Below, in pieces: positions 1 to 6,604 of a DNA stretch of 7,888 nt. The stretch's first letter is position 1; each line of letters opens with the position of its first letter. Source of the DNA: a bacterium (GTDB taxonomy: Bacteria; Spirochaetota; Spirochaetia; Treponematales; Rectinemataceae); assembly GCA_021813065.1 (NCBI GenBank), contig JAKALZ010000075.1:1-7888 (forward strand). Reading direction: 5' to 3'. A program made the position numbers and the translations under genes. The notes under the pieces were generated by a model that worked only from the letters and a program-made list of their open reading frames with translations, was not told where the DNA came from and ran no database searches.

Positions 1-153
1 GCCGCGTCTGCCTGCGGCGCCGAGCCCATCAGAACCGAGCCCATCAGAACCGAGCCCGCTCGCCTTGGTGATTTCGGCAAGCGCCGCGAGCCGCTCCGCC
101 GACGCCGCGCCCGGGTCGGCCACGGCGCGTTCCGCTTCATGTATATCGCGCAT
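1..153 (-). CDS. Unidentified protein, N-terminal 51 residues only (runs off the left edge)
   Basis: An open frame begins with ATG at 153-151 and stays open to the window edge. A good Shine-Dalgarno match (AAGGTGGA, complement of 161-168) lies 7 nt upstream, and the start is only 20 bp after the E1 stop, so it is very probably the next gene of the same operon. The visible peptide starts MRDIHEAERAVADPG. Residues 1-33 are rich in Ala, Glu and Arg and look helical and soluble, with no signal peptide or membrane segment. They are followed by a glycine-rich stretch made of two GLGSD units and a third GLG, encoded by a 15-bp DNA repeat. I do not recognise the family from this fragment. Position after a 2-oxo acid dehydrogenase operon would allow a lipoate-attachment or sugar-catabolic enzyme, but nothing seen supports either. 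The reading frame and start are reasonably sure; the function is unknown. Confidence 0.6.
   Translation of the reverse strand, partial: MRDIHEAERAVADPGAASAERLAALAEITKASGLGSDGLGSDGLGAAGRRG
21..57. repeat. 15-bp tandem repeat, about 2.5 copies, inside the partial gene
   Basis: The unit CGAGCCCATCAGAAC occurs at 21-35 and 36-50 with no mismatch, followed by 7 further matching bases (51-57). Fifteen bases is five codons, so each copy adds GLGSD to the protein without shifting the frame. Perfect identity points to recent duplication by replication slippage. Confidence 0.9.
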
Positions 154-160
154 CGATTGT

Positions 161-168
161 TCCACCTT
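161..168 (-). promoter_or_regulatory. Ribosome binding site of the partial gene
   Basis: The complement reads AAGGTGGA, a near-consensus Shine-Dalgarno sequence 7 nt before the ATG at 153-151. It decides the start of the otherwise unsupported gene at the left edge and lies in the 20-bp gap after the E1 stop codon. Confidence 0.6.
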
Positions 169-173
169 GTGCC

Positions 174-2630
174 TCAGACTCCCGCGCGATAACGCCGCGC
201 GATGTCCTGGGCTGTCTGCACGGTGCTGGGAGCGTGCCCCTTAAGCGGGAGAATTCTCTCATGAATCGCGTCGAGAATCCATGCCGGCTGCGGGAAAAAG
301 AGGCTCTCCATCTCCGCCGCGGGCGTGATCCAGTTGCGCGAGCCCACCACGGTAATAGGCGCGTCGAGCCAGTCGAAGGCCAAATCCTGCACATTTGAGG
401 CGATCGTGTGCAGGAAAGAACCTCGCTCGACCGCGTCGGAGGCGAGCACCAGGCGGCCAGTCTTGCGCACGCTCTCGAGGAGCGGCTCATAGTCGAAGGG
501 CGCGATAAAGCGCAGGTCCATCACTTCGGCGGAGAGGCCATACTTCTCCTCGAGAATTTTCGCGGCGTCGAGCGCGCGGTAGAGCGTCGCGCCGTAGGTC
601 GCGATCGTGATGTCCTTGCCGGCCTTTTTTACTGCGGGCTTGCCTTCGGGCAGCTCGTAGTAGCCCTGAGGCACGCCGCTCTTCTCGAACTGCTCGCCCA
701 TATCATAGAGGAGCTGGCTCTCGAGGAAGATGACGGGATCGGTCCCGCTCAGCGCCAGGTGCATCATGCCTTTGGCGTCGTAAGGCGTGGCGGGGAAGTA
801 GACTTTGAGGCCCGGGATGTGGCCGACGAGTGCCGACCAGTCTTGGCTGTGCTGGGCGCCGTACTTGTTACCGATCGAGATGCGCACCACGAGGGGCATC
901 TTGAGGAGGCCCGCGGACATCGACTGCCACTTGGCAGCCTGATTGAAGATTTCGTCGCCTGCGCGGCCCAAAAAGTCGCAGTACATGAGTTCGACCACGG
1001 CGCGTCCGCCCGAGAGCGCGTACCCGACGCCCGAACCGACGATAGCTGCCTCAGATATCGAACTGTTGAAGAGGCGGGGGTAGGGCAGGGCTTCGGTAAG
1101 GCCGCGGTAGACGGCGAAGGCACCGCCCCAGTCGCGGTTTTCCTCGCCCCAGGCCGCCATCGTGGGGTCGATCTTGAAGTGGTGGAGCATCGCCTCGAAG
1201 ATTCCGTCGCGGAACTGGTAGACCTTGTTCTTGGGAAGGGGCTTCCCCTCTTCGTCGAAGGCGTAGCGCGCGCGCCGCGCGATCGACTGCACGCGGGGAT
1301 TGTCGTCGCCTGCCTGGAGCACTTCGGGCTGTCGTTCATCGAGTGCGAGTTTCTTTGTGTTGGAGTACATCACGGACTCGATGAAGGCGCCGTCGACGCG
1401 TGGGCACTCTGTCTCGTTGGTGGCGAGCTTGGCCGCCTCGACGATGGTCGAGCGGACCTCGGCGCGCATCGCGTCGACATCGGCGCTCGTCACGAGGCCA
1501 TTCTTTTCGAGGTACTTTGAGAACTCTTCGATGGAGTCGACTTGCTGCCACTCTTCGACTTCCTCTTTGGTGCGGTAGCTCGAGGCGTCGCTGGGCGAGT
1601 GGCCCGAGATCCGGTAGGTGATGGTGTCGAGGAGGACGGGGCCCTTGCCCTCGAGAAGGAGTTTCTTTTTTCTGAGGACGGAGTCCGCGACCGCGAGCGG
1701 ATCGAGGCCGTCGACACGCTCGGCGTGCATGGCGTCGGGATTGATGCCCGCTCCCGCTCTGGCGAGTATGCCGTAGCCCATGGTCTCGCCATAGGTTTGG
1801 CCGCCCATGCCGTAAAAATTGTTGAAGAAGTTGAAAAGGATAGGGGGTGCGCCGCCTGCCGACTCGGGCCAGAGGGTATGATACTGGTCCATCGATGACA
1901 TCATCATTGCTTCCCAGACAGGGCCGCAGCCCATGGAAGCATCGCCGATGTTGGCAATGACAATGCCAGGCTTTTTGTTGATGCGCTTGTAGAGGGCTGA
2001 GCCGAGCGCGATGTCCGCCGAGCCGCCGACAATCGCATTGTTGGGCATGGAGCCAAAGGGCAGGAAGAAGGCGTGCATCGAGCCGCCGAGCCCTCGGTTG
2101 AAACCGGCCTTGCGCGCGAAGATCTCCGCGAGGGTGCCGAACACGATAAAGTTGCGCACGAGGGAGAAGCTGTCGCGGTGGGGCATGCGCTTGGCGAAGG
2201 CGAAGGTCTCGCCATTGAGCCACGACTCCATGATCGAGGTGAGCTTCGCCTCGTCGAGCTTGCGCGCCGCGGAGAGGCACTTTGAGAGGATCTCGCCGTG
2301 GCTGCGGTGCGATCCGAAGATGAAGTCCTCGGGGTCGAGTGCGGCGGCCTGTCCGACGACAGCGGCTTCCTGGCCGATCGAGAGATGGGCGGGACCCTTG
2401 TGGTTGTACTCAATGCCTTCCCAGGCTCCCTGGGTCTTGAAGGTGTTGAGCATGGTCTCGAACTCGCGGACCACGATCATGTCGTGGAGCATGGCCTTGA
2501 GGCCTTCGTCGCCGAAGCGCGCGCGCTCATCGTTAATGTTCCTTATATATTGGTTGACGGGAATCTCGGGAATCTTGATGGTCCCTGGCTTCCTTACATT
2601 TTCCGGCTCAATAGTCAGTGATTTCGGCAT
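174..2630 (-). CDS. Fused alpha+beta E1 subunit of a 2-oxo acid dehydrogenase complex (818 aa)
   Basis: E1 uses thiamine diphosphate to decarboxylate a 2-oxo acid and transfers the acyl group to lipoyl-E2 in the cytoplasm. Residues about 45-420 are the alpha half: HRSHG at 108-112, GLGGSMH at 180-186, a thiamine diphosphate motif opening with GD at 229-230 and closing with NN at 270-271, and the [10 protein letters not shown] loop at 339-348. Residues about 470-800 are the beta half: the cofactor-contacting Glu of ISEAAI (E527), ELMYCDF near 547-553, QHSQ at 593-596 and the PATPYDAKG strip at 613-621. Most relatives split these halves into two genes; 818 aa fits a fusion with an N-terminal extension of about 45 residues and a segment at about 113-175 that is longer than in ordinary alpha subunits. 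The motif reads GDA rather than GDG, probably a subfamily trait. AAGGAG lies 7 nt before the ATG. It follows E3 by 114 bp. Substrate (pyruvate, acetoin or branched-chain 2-oxo acid) is not determined. Confidence 0.95.
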   Translation of the reverse strand: MPKSLTIEPENVRKPGTIKIPEIPVNQYIRNINDERARFGDEGLKAMLHDMIVVREFETMLNTFKTQGAWEGIEYNHKGPAHLSIGQEAAVVGQAAALDPEDFIFGSHRSHGEILSKCLSAARKLDEAKLTSIMESWLNGETFAFAKRMPHRDSFSLVRNFIVFGTLAEIFARKAGFNRGLGGSMHAFFLPFGSMPNNAIVGGSADIALGSALYKRINKKPGIVIANIGDASMGCGPVWEAMMMSSMDQYHTLWPESAGGAPPILFNFFNNFYGMGGQTYGETMGYGILARAGAGINPDAMHAERVDGLDPLAVADSVLRKKKLLLEGKGPVLLDTITYRISGHSPSDASSYRTKEEVEEWQQVDSIEEFSKYLEKNGLVTSADVDAMRAEVRSTIVEAAKLATNETECPRVDGAFIESVMYSNTKKLALDERQPEVLQAGDDNPRVQSIARRARYAFDEEGKPLPKNKVYQFRDGIFEAMLHHFKIDPTMAAWGEENRDWGGAFAVYRGLTEALPYPRLFNSSISEAAIVGSGVGYALSGGRAVVELMYCDFLGRAGDEIFNQAAKWQSMSAGLLKMPLVVRISIGNKYGAQHSQDWSALVGHIPGLKVYFPATPYDAKGMMHLALSGTDPVIFLESQLLYDMGEQFEKSGVPQGYYELPEGKPAVKKAGKDITIATYGATLYRALDAAKILEEKYGLSAEVMDLRFIAPFDYEPLLESVRKTGRLVLASDAVERGSFLHTIASNVQDLAFDWLDAPITVVGSRNWITPAAEMESLFFPQPAWILDAIHERILPLKGHAPSTVQTAQDIARRYRAGV

Positions 2631-2744
2631 ATCCTTTCTCCTTGTGCTTCAATTGTTTCGTTGTTGGGTTTTGAGCCCGCGGCGCGGCGCTCGGCAGGGC
2701 AAAGACCTTTGCCAGGCGCGCCAAGGCAACAGTGCGCCGCGCGC
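2631..2744 (-). other. GC-rich E3-E1 spacer with hairpin potential
   Basis: This 114-bp gap is much longer than the other gaps of the operon. It contains a perfect inverted repeat at 2698-2713 (GGCAAAG-AC-CTTTGCC, 7-bp arms), the palindrome GGCGCGCC at 2716-2723, and a second imperfect GC-rich stem between GAGC at 2673-2676 and GCTC at 2688-2691 or so. No T-run follows any stem on the transcribed strand, so a classical terminator is unlikely. An mRNA processing or stability element between E3 and E1 is possible. The E1 ribosome binding site (complement of 2638-2643) closes the gap. I see no convincing promoter in it. Confidence 0.45.
2638..2643 (-). promoter_or_regulatory. Ribosome binding site of the E1 gene
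   Basis: The complement reads AAGGAG, 7 nt before the ATG at 2630-2628. It fixes the E1 start, so the N-terminal extension of about 45 residues upstream of the usual E1-alpha core is real coding sequence rather than an overcalled start. Confidence 0.8.
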
Positions 2745-4208
2745 CTATACATTCGCGCTCCATGCGGCTTCGCGGATCACTTCCGACACCGTGGGGTGCG
2801 GGAACACCATCTCTCGCAGCGCGCGCAAGGTCAGCCTTCGCTCGAGCGCAAGGGTCAGACCCCAGATATGCTCCGACGCGTAGGCGCCAAGCATGGCGAC
2901 GCCGAGTATTCGCTCGGTGCCCTTTTCAACGACGATCTTGATGGAGCCAGGAGCGGTAATGCCATTTTCCGCGACAAAGCGGCCGGACACCGCGTACGGT
3001 GTCTTCAGCACCGTCACCTCGTAGCCCCGCGCCACCGCTTCACGCTCCGTCAGCCCAACGCCGGCCGCCTCAGGCAGCGAGAACAGCGCCCAGGGAACTG
3101 TTTCGGGCACAAACTGCGCCGCGCTCTTCGTTCCCGCGCGCACTGCGAGGATGTCCGCCACGGCGACTTCGGCCATGCGGTAGGCCGCGTGCGCGAGCTG
3201 GCTTTTGCCGGTCACGTCGCCGATCGCCCAGATGCCGGGGAGGTTGGTGCGCAGGCGCGCGTCGGCCGCCACGGCTCGGTTCTTGATCTCAAGGCCAGCT
3301 TCCTGGGCGCCCCAGCCCTCGATGTTCGCCTTTCGCCCCACCGACATGAGGATCACCGAGGCTTCGACCGCGCCCTTTTCTCCGCTTTTGGCCTCATAGA
3401 GCACTTTGTTGCCCTCGATCGCGGTGACTTTCGTGCTCCGCATGAAAGTCACCTGCTTGAGGGCGTTCCGCAGGGCCATCGCCATCTGCGGATCCATCAC
3501 GGGCACGATCTCGTCCATCATCTCGATCACGGTGATCTTGGAGCCGAGCGAAGAGAAAAGGCTTGCGAACTCGACGCCGATTACGCCGCCGCCGATGACG
3601 CAGATCGACTGTGGAATTTCTTTGAGCCCGAGCATGCCAGTCGAATCGAGCACGACGGGGTTGCCCTTTGCGCCGGGAATTGGCGGCAGAATGGGCGAGC
3701 CACCCGTGGCGACAATGATCTGGTCGGCATCGAGGCGGACTTCCGCGGGAGGTGGGACAGCATCCGCGCTTGAGCGTGCACCGCGTGCTGCCGAGGAAGC
3801 TTCGGGCGCGGGGGCTCCAGTGCCCGGTTCAGCCTGACGGACCACGACACTGTGTCCTCCCGCAAGGCTTCCCCAGCCCCGAATGATGTCGACGCCCTCT
3901 TTTTTGAGCGTGAACTCGACAGAGCGGCGCAGCCGTGCGACGACCTCGTCTTTCCACGCTTGCACGCGCGTCCAGTTCACTTTCGCGCCTTCGACTTCGA
4001 TGCCGAATTTCGCACCCTCGACTGCGTGCGCATAGAGCTTCGCGCTGTTGAGAAGGGTTTTGGTGGGAATGCAGCCCACATTGAGGCAGGTGCCGCCCAC
4101 ATCCTGTTTTTCGATGAGGGCGACTTTGATTTTTTCGGCCGCGAGACGCTCAGCGGCCAGATATCCTCCAGGTCCTGAACCGAGAATAATGACATCGTAA
4201 TTGCTCAT
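2745..4208 (-). CDS. lpdA: Dihydrolipoamide dehydrogenase (E3)
   Basis: This flavoenzyme reoxidises dihydrolipoyl-E2 and passes electrons through FAD to NAD+. With the start at 4208 (487 aa), the FAD fingerprint GSGPGG is at 10-15, the redox disulfide is GTCLNVGCIPTK (Cys41 and Cys46), the NAD-binding strip VIGGGVIGVEFA is near 204-215, the second FAD motif AIGDVTG is at 328-334, and the C-terminal catalytic His/Glu pair is HPTVSE (His471, Glu476). All key residues are present. GGAG (complement of 4218-4221) stands 9 nt before this ATG; an in-frame ATG at 4223 would add MELKT but has no Shine-Dalgarno, so 4208 is preferred. The gap to E2 is then 18 bp. Odd point: about 30 residues rich in Ala, Pro, Gly and Ser (126-158) interrupt the FAD domain just before the conserved IIVATGG, which explains much of the length above the usual 460-475 aa. 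Whether the enzyme serves only this complex cannot be told. Confidence 0.97.
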   Translation of the reverse strand: MSNYDVIILGSGPGGYLAAERLAAEKIKVALIEKQDVGGTCLNVGCIPTKTLLNSAKLYAHAVEGAKFGIEVEGAKVNWTRVQAWKDEVVARLRRSVEFTLKKEGVDIIRGWGSLAGGHSVVVRQAEPGTGAPAPEASSAARGARSSADAVPPPAEVRLDADQIIVATGGSPILPPIPGAKGNPVVLDSTGMLGLKEIPQSICVIGGGVIGVEFASLFSSLGSKITVIEMMDEIVPVMDPQMAMALRNALKQVTFMRSTKVTAIEGNKVLYEAKSGEKGAVEASVILMSVGRKANIEGWGAQEAGLEIKNRAVAADARLRTNLPGIWAIGDVTGKSQLAHAAYRMAEVAVADILAVRAGTKSAAQFVPETVPWALFSLPEAAGVGLTEREAVARGYEVTVLKTPYAVSGRFVAENGITAPGSIKIVVEKGTERILGVAMLGAYASEHIWGLTLALERRLTLRALREMVFPHPTVSEVIREAAWSANV

Positions 4209-4226
4209 AGTTTTCAACTCCATGTT

Positions 4227-5501
4227 TTATAAGAACATAATATCGATATCGGCGATGATTTCAGCGAGGCGCTTTAGAAAGCGCGCGGAGTAGGCGCCGT
4301 CGATAACCTGATGATCCGAGGTGAGCGAGAGCCCGATGCGCATGCGCGTTTCGATGCCTTTCTCAGTCTGCGTGAGCGCCGGCTTGATTGCGCAGACGCC
4401 GAGAATCGCGGTCTCAGGCGCGTTGATCACGGGCGTGAACTGCTCGATGCCGTACGCGCCAAGGTTCGTCACGGTAAAGGTCGAGCCTGAAAGCTCCTCG
4501 GGCGCGGCGCTTCCGCCCTGGCATGCCTGCGAGAGCCGCTTCACTTCTTTTGAGATGCCAGTAAGGCGGAGCGCCTGGGCTTCGCGGATCACGGGCACCA
4601 TGAGGCCGCGCGGAGTGTCGACCGCGACGCCGAGGTGGACTGGTTTGAAGAGCTTGAGGACGCCATCCTCAAGGTGCGCGTTGAACTCGGGGAACTCGGG
4701 CAGAGCCTTGAGCACGGCCGCGAGCACGAGGTCGCCGATTGTGATCGCCGCGACATCTGGATTCTTGTTCTCTTTGAGCCGCGCGCGGAGGGCAAGGAGG
4801 CGCTCGGCGTCGGCTGAGCTGTGCTCGGTGTACTGCGCGGTGGTATCGAGGGAGTCGCGCATTTTGCTCGCAATTCGCTTTCGAATGCCAATAAGGGGGA
4901 CGGTCTCGAATTCGGGGCCGGTCGAAGAGGTCACGTCGCGCGTGGTGGAAGTGAAGGCAGCCTGGGCGGATGTTGGAGCCGAGGAGCCTGTCTTAATCGA
5001 CGGTTCTGAGGATTTCGCGGGCTGTTCGGCTTCGCGATCGGAAGTCGCGACGTGCTGCGAGGCCGCGACCACATCGCGCTCGATCACTCTGCCGCTAGGG
5101 CCGCTACCCTCCGCGACCGCGTCGAGAGCGACACCCAGCCGCGATATGGTCTGTCTGGCGCGCGGGCTCACCGCTTGATGTTCCTCGGCGGGCTGAGCGG
5201 AGCCTCCATCCTTCAGGGCGGCACCGGCGTCCGAGGAGCCTGATTCTTCTGTCCAGGTTTCACCGGGTTTTCCGATTACCGCGATAGGCGCGAGGACGGG
5301 CACATCGTCGCCCTGCCGCTGAAGGAGAGCGAGCACGGTGCCCTCTTCGCCAGCGGGAACATCCATCGTGGCCTTGTCGGTCTCTATCTCACAGAGGATC
5401 GTGTCCTTATGCACTGTATCGCCCGGTTTGACCTTCCACGAGAGGATGATACTCGATTCCACCGTATTGCCGAGTTTCGGCATGATAATCTTCGTTGCCA
5501 T
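4227..5501 (-). CDS. Dihydrolipoamide acyltransferase, E2 core of the complex (424 aa)
   Basis: E2 carries the swinging lipoyl arm, accepts the acyl group from E1 and transfers it to coenzyme A; its catalytic domains form the core to which E1 and E3 bind. A single N-terminal lipoyl domain spans about 1-80, with the lipoylated lysine in ETDKA (Lys43). A peripheral subunit-binding domain is at about 111-145 (SPRARQTISRLG through GPSGRVIERDV). Linkers rich in Ala, Ser, Thr and Glu lie at about 84-110 and 147-198. The acyltransferase domain covers about 199-424 and ends with the active-site motif DHQVIDG (His397, Asp401), where most relatives have DHRxxDG. The length is normal for a one-lipoyl E2. 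The ATG at 5501 has AAGGAG 8 nt upstream and follows the regulator stop by 18 bp. One lipoyl domain and the divergent acyltransferase leave acetyl, acetoin-derived or branched acyl substrates all open. Confidence 0.96.
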   Translation of the reverse strand: MATKIIMPKLGNTVESSIILSWKVKPGDTVHKDTILCEIETDKATMDVPAGEEGTVLALLQRQGDDVPVLAPIAVIGKPGETWTEESGSSDAGAALKDGGSAQPAEEHQAVSPRARQTISRLGVALDAVAEGSGPSGRVIERDVVAASQHVATSDREAEQPAKSSEPSIKTGSSAPTSAQAAFTSTTRDVTSSTGPEFETVPLIGIRKRIASKMRDSLDTTAQYTEHSSADAERLLALRARLKENKNPDVAAITIGDLVLAAVLKALPEFPEFNAHLEDGVLKLFKPVHLGVAVDTPRGLMVPVIREAQALRLTGISKEVKRLSQACQGGSAAPEELSGSTFTVTNLGAYGIEQFTPVINAPETAILGVCAIKPALTQTEKGIETRMRIGLSLTSDHQVIDGAYSARFLKRLAEIIADIDIMFL

Positions 5502-5509
5502 GGCTACTT

Positions 5510-5515
5510 CTCCTT
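5510..5515 (-). promoter_or_regulatory. Ribosome binding site of the E2 gene
   Basis: The complement reads AAGGAG, 8 nt before the E2 ATG and inside the 18-bp gap after the regulator stop codon. This supports cotranscription of the regulator with the dehydrogenase genes. Confidence 0.75.
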
Positions 5516-5519
5516 GAAA

Positions 5520-6275
5520 TTACGCGAGGATCAGCTCGAGCCCCTGAGCCCGCAGCGCCTCGGCCGCTTCCTGTGATAGACCGCTGTCGGTGATGATGCC
5601 GTGCACCGCGCGAAGCGGAAGCACGCTCACAAATCCCACTTTGTCGAATTTCGAAGAATCCGCGACGAGCCAGGTGATCTCCGCGCGCGCGTTCATGGCG
5701 CGCACGATCTCCGCCCCTTCGGTGAATTGCGGGGTCATGCCGCGCGCCACCGAAAATCCATCGGTGCCCACAAAGGCCAGCCTCGCGTTGAAGCTTTCGA
5801 GGCTCCGCTCCGCGATCGGGCCGACGAGCGACTCAGTTTCCCGCCTGAAGTTTCCTCCGGTGAGGATCATGTTCAAGGTTGGATTCGCGCGCGAATATGA
5901 GAAGGCGAGCATGGAGTTCGTTACGATCTGGACATCCTGTTTGCCGACAAGATAGCGCGTGATGAGGGCCGTAGTGGTGCCAGCTTCGATCATGATGCGG
6001 TCGCCGTTGCAGACGAGCTCCGCGGCACGCTTCGCGATGCGGAGTTTCTCTTCGGTGTGGAGCTTTTGGTGCTCGAGAATGCTGCGATGAATGGCAGGGG
6101 ACGCGCCACCGCGCGTGCGCATGAGGTATCCGCGCTCCTCAAGAGTGGAGAGATCGCCGCGCATTGTCACTTCCGAGACGCCCAGCGATGAGGCGAGTTC
6201 GGAAACCGCGATGTAAGAGCGGTCCGCGAGAAGCTCGACGATTGCTCGCTCTCGCTCGCTCAGATCAAGTCGCAT
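5520..6275 (-). CDS. DeoR-family transcription regulator (251 aa)
   Basis: DeoR-family proteins are usually repressors that bind DNA with an N-terminal winged helix-turn-helix and release it when a phosphorylated sugar occupies the C-terminal domain. Residues about 5-57 show the family pattern: SELASSLGVSEVTMRGDLSTLE at 25-46, then the wing ending RTRGGA at 53-58. The sensor domain has IEAGTTT at 96-102, VTNS at 118-121, LTGGNFRR at 138-145, VGTDGF at 169-174 and VADSSKF at 204-210, all typical. Length matches the family. The start at 6275 is chosen because GGAGG (complement of 6282-6286) lies 6 nt upstream; the ATG at 6281 abuts that site, and the longest frame from 6374 would add 33 residues unlike the family and would overlap the predicted promoter. 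It leads the dehydrogenase operon, 18 bp before E2, and is divergent from a sugar kinase, so it probably regulates its own operon and perhaps the kinase. The effector is unknown. Confidence 0.93.
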   Translation of the reverse strand: MRLDLSERERAIVELLADRSYIAVSELASSLGVSEVTMRGDLSTLEERGYLMRTRGGASPAIHRSILEHQKLHTEEKLRIAKRAAELVCNGDRIMIEAGTTTALITRYLVGKQDVQIVTNSMLAFSYSRANPTLNMILTGGNFRRETESLVGPIAERSLESFNARLAFVGTDGFSVARGMTPQFTEGAEIVRAMNARAEITWLVADSSKFDKVGFVSVLPLRAVHGIITDSGLSQEAAEALRAQGLELILA

Positions 6276-6281
6276 ACACAT

Positions 6282-6286
6282 CCTCC
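6282..6286 (-). promoter_or_regulatory. Ribosome binding site that decides the regulator start
   Basis: The complement reads GGAGG. It is 6 nt before the ATG at 6275-6273 and directly adjacent to another in-frame ATG at 6281-6279, which is therefore too close to be used well. The protein is taken to begin MRLDLSERER. Confidence 0.7.
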
Positions 6287-6316
6287 GGAGCACTTCGGTA
6301 TATCTTATGTTTAACC

Positions 6317-6333
6317 TTCGAAAATGCTTCGAA
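6317..6333. repeat. Paired TTCGAA boxes, 11 bp apart, in the regulator leader
   Basis: TTCGAA occurs at 6317-6322 and 6328-6333, each in the longer shared context CTTCGAAA, so the pair is both a direct repeat of period 11 and two small palindromes on the same DNA face. It lies roughly 7-23 bases downstream of the start point predicted from the minus-strand promoter, a natural place for a repressor. TTCG-containing repeats are known in operators of several DeoR-family proteins, so autoregulation is a reasonable inference. Confidence 0.45.
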
Positions 6334-6345
6334 ACTCTTTCTATT

Positions 6346-6374
6346 ATTCTAGCACTTCGTAAGCGATCGTGCAA
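6346..6374 (-). promoter_or_regulatory. Predicted sigma-70 promoter of the regulator/dehydrogenase operon
   Basis: On the minus strand, TTGCAC (complement of 6369-6374) is followed after exactly 17 nt by TAGAAT (complement of 6346-6351), a 5 of 6 match to the -10 consensus. The predicted start point is near 6339, leaving a leader of about 64 nt before the ATG at 6275. The -35 match is modest. Confidence 0.55.
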
Positions 6375-6396
6375 GATGAGTTTGAAGAAAAAACGA

Positions 6397-6410
6397 TGTA
6401 ATCGTTTGCA
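6397..6410. promoter_or_regulatory. LacI/GalR- or cre-like operator, upstream copy
   Basis: TGTAATCGTTTGCA matches the palindromic LacI-family pattern TGTAAACGTTTACA at 12 of 14 positions. The same stretch also belongs to a perfect inverted repeat, AAACGAT-GTA-ATCGTTT at 6391-6407. It lies just upstream of the plus-strand -35 box (6421) and about 22 bp upstream of the minus-strand -35 box, so a bound protein could affect both promoters. Confidence 0.5.
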
Positions 6411-6420
6411 TCATTCACCC

Positions 6421-6449
6421 TTGACAGAATGAAAATCCGCGCACAGAAT
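6421..6449 (+). promoter_or_regulatory. Predicted sigma-70 promoter of the kinase-mutarotase genes
   Basis: A perfect -35 box TTGACA (6421-6426) is followed by a 17-nt spacer and CAGAAT (6444-6449), a 4 of 6 match to the -10 consensus. The predicted start point is near 6456, leaving a long leader of about 150 nt before the kinase ATG. It is flanked by two operator-like palindromes. Confidence 0.6.
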
Positions 6450-6604
6450 GTTTTTAGGGAATGTAAACGTATACAAGACAGCAAGACTGGTGTATTTTTA
6501 TAAGACGGCTGAAAAGGAAATCAAGGTTGGCAAGATCGCGGCCTTCAGCTATGATTGCGTAACCTTGCGGACCAGCGCCGGAAGTGTAGGGAGACAACAG
6601 GACT
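6450..6604 (+). other. Kinase leader region of about 150 nt, no gene
   Basis: This is the non-coding stretch between the predicted kinase promoter and its ATG. It holds the downstream operator-like palindrome (6462-6475) and a weak possible hairpin pairing GCTGAA (6508-6513) with TTCAGC (6544-6549). AGGGAG (6588-6593) may serve as a loose Shine-Dalgarno about 11 nt before the kinase ATG. I recognise no riboswitch class and no terminator. A short frame from 6448 is not supported. Confidence 0.4.
6462..6475. promoter_or_regulatory. LacI/GalR- or cre-like operator, downstream copy
   Basis: TGTAAACGTATACA matches TGTAAACGTTTACA at 13 of 14 positions and is itself a palindrome apart from one symmetric pair. 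It begins about 6 bases after the predicted start point of the kinase promoter, a classic repressor position. Its centre is 65 bp from the centre of the upstream copy, close to six helical turns, so looping between the two is geometrically possible. Confidence 0.55.

Noticed and set aside
408..1520. Long plus-strand open frame of 370 codons opposite the E1 gene
   Set aside because: It is antisense to a clear E1 coding region, its protein resembles no family, and long antisense frames are expected in GC-rich genes.
2698..2713. Inverted repeat considered as a rho-independent terminator of the regulator-E2-E3 genes
   Set aside because: No run of T follows on the minus strand and the E1 gene downstream clearly belongs to the same complex.
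2661..3773. Long plus-strand open frame of 370 codons opposite E3
   Set aside because: Antisense to a complete dihydrolipoamide dehydrogenase with all motifs; the frame is a by-product of codon bias and crosses the E3-E1 spacer.
4209..4223. Upstream ATG at 4223 as the E3 start
   Set aside because: It lacks a ribosome binding site and would add only MELKT, whereas GGAG stands 9 nt before the ATG at 4208; the longer form is not excluded.
6276..6374. N-terminal extension of the regulator to an ATG at 6374
   Set aside because: The 33 extra residues are unlike DeoR proteins, overlap the predicted promoter, and a good ribosome binding site points to the ATG at 6275.
6491..6504. TATAAG near 6499-6504 as a second kinase promoter
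   Set aside because: No acceptable -35 hexamer lies 16-18 nt upstream and there is no extended -10 motif.
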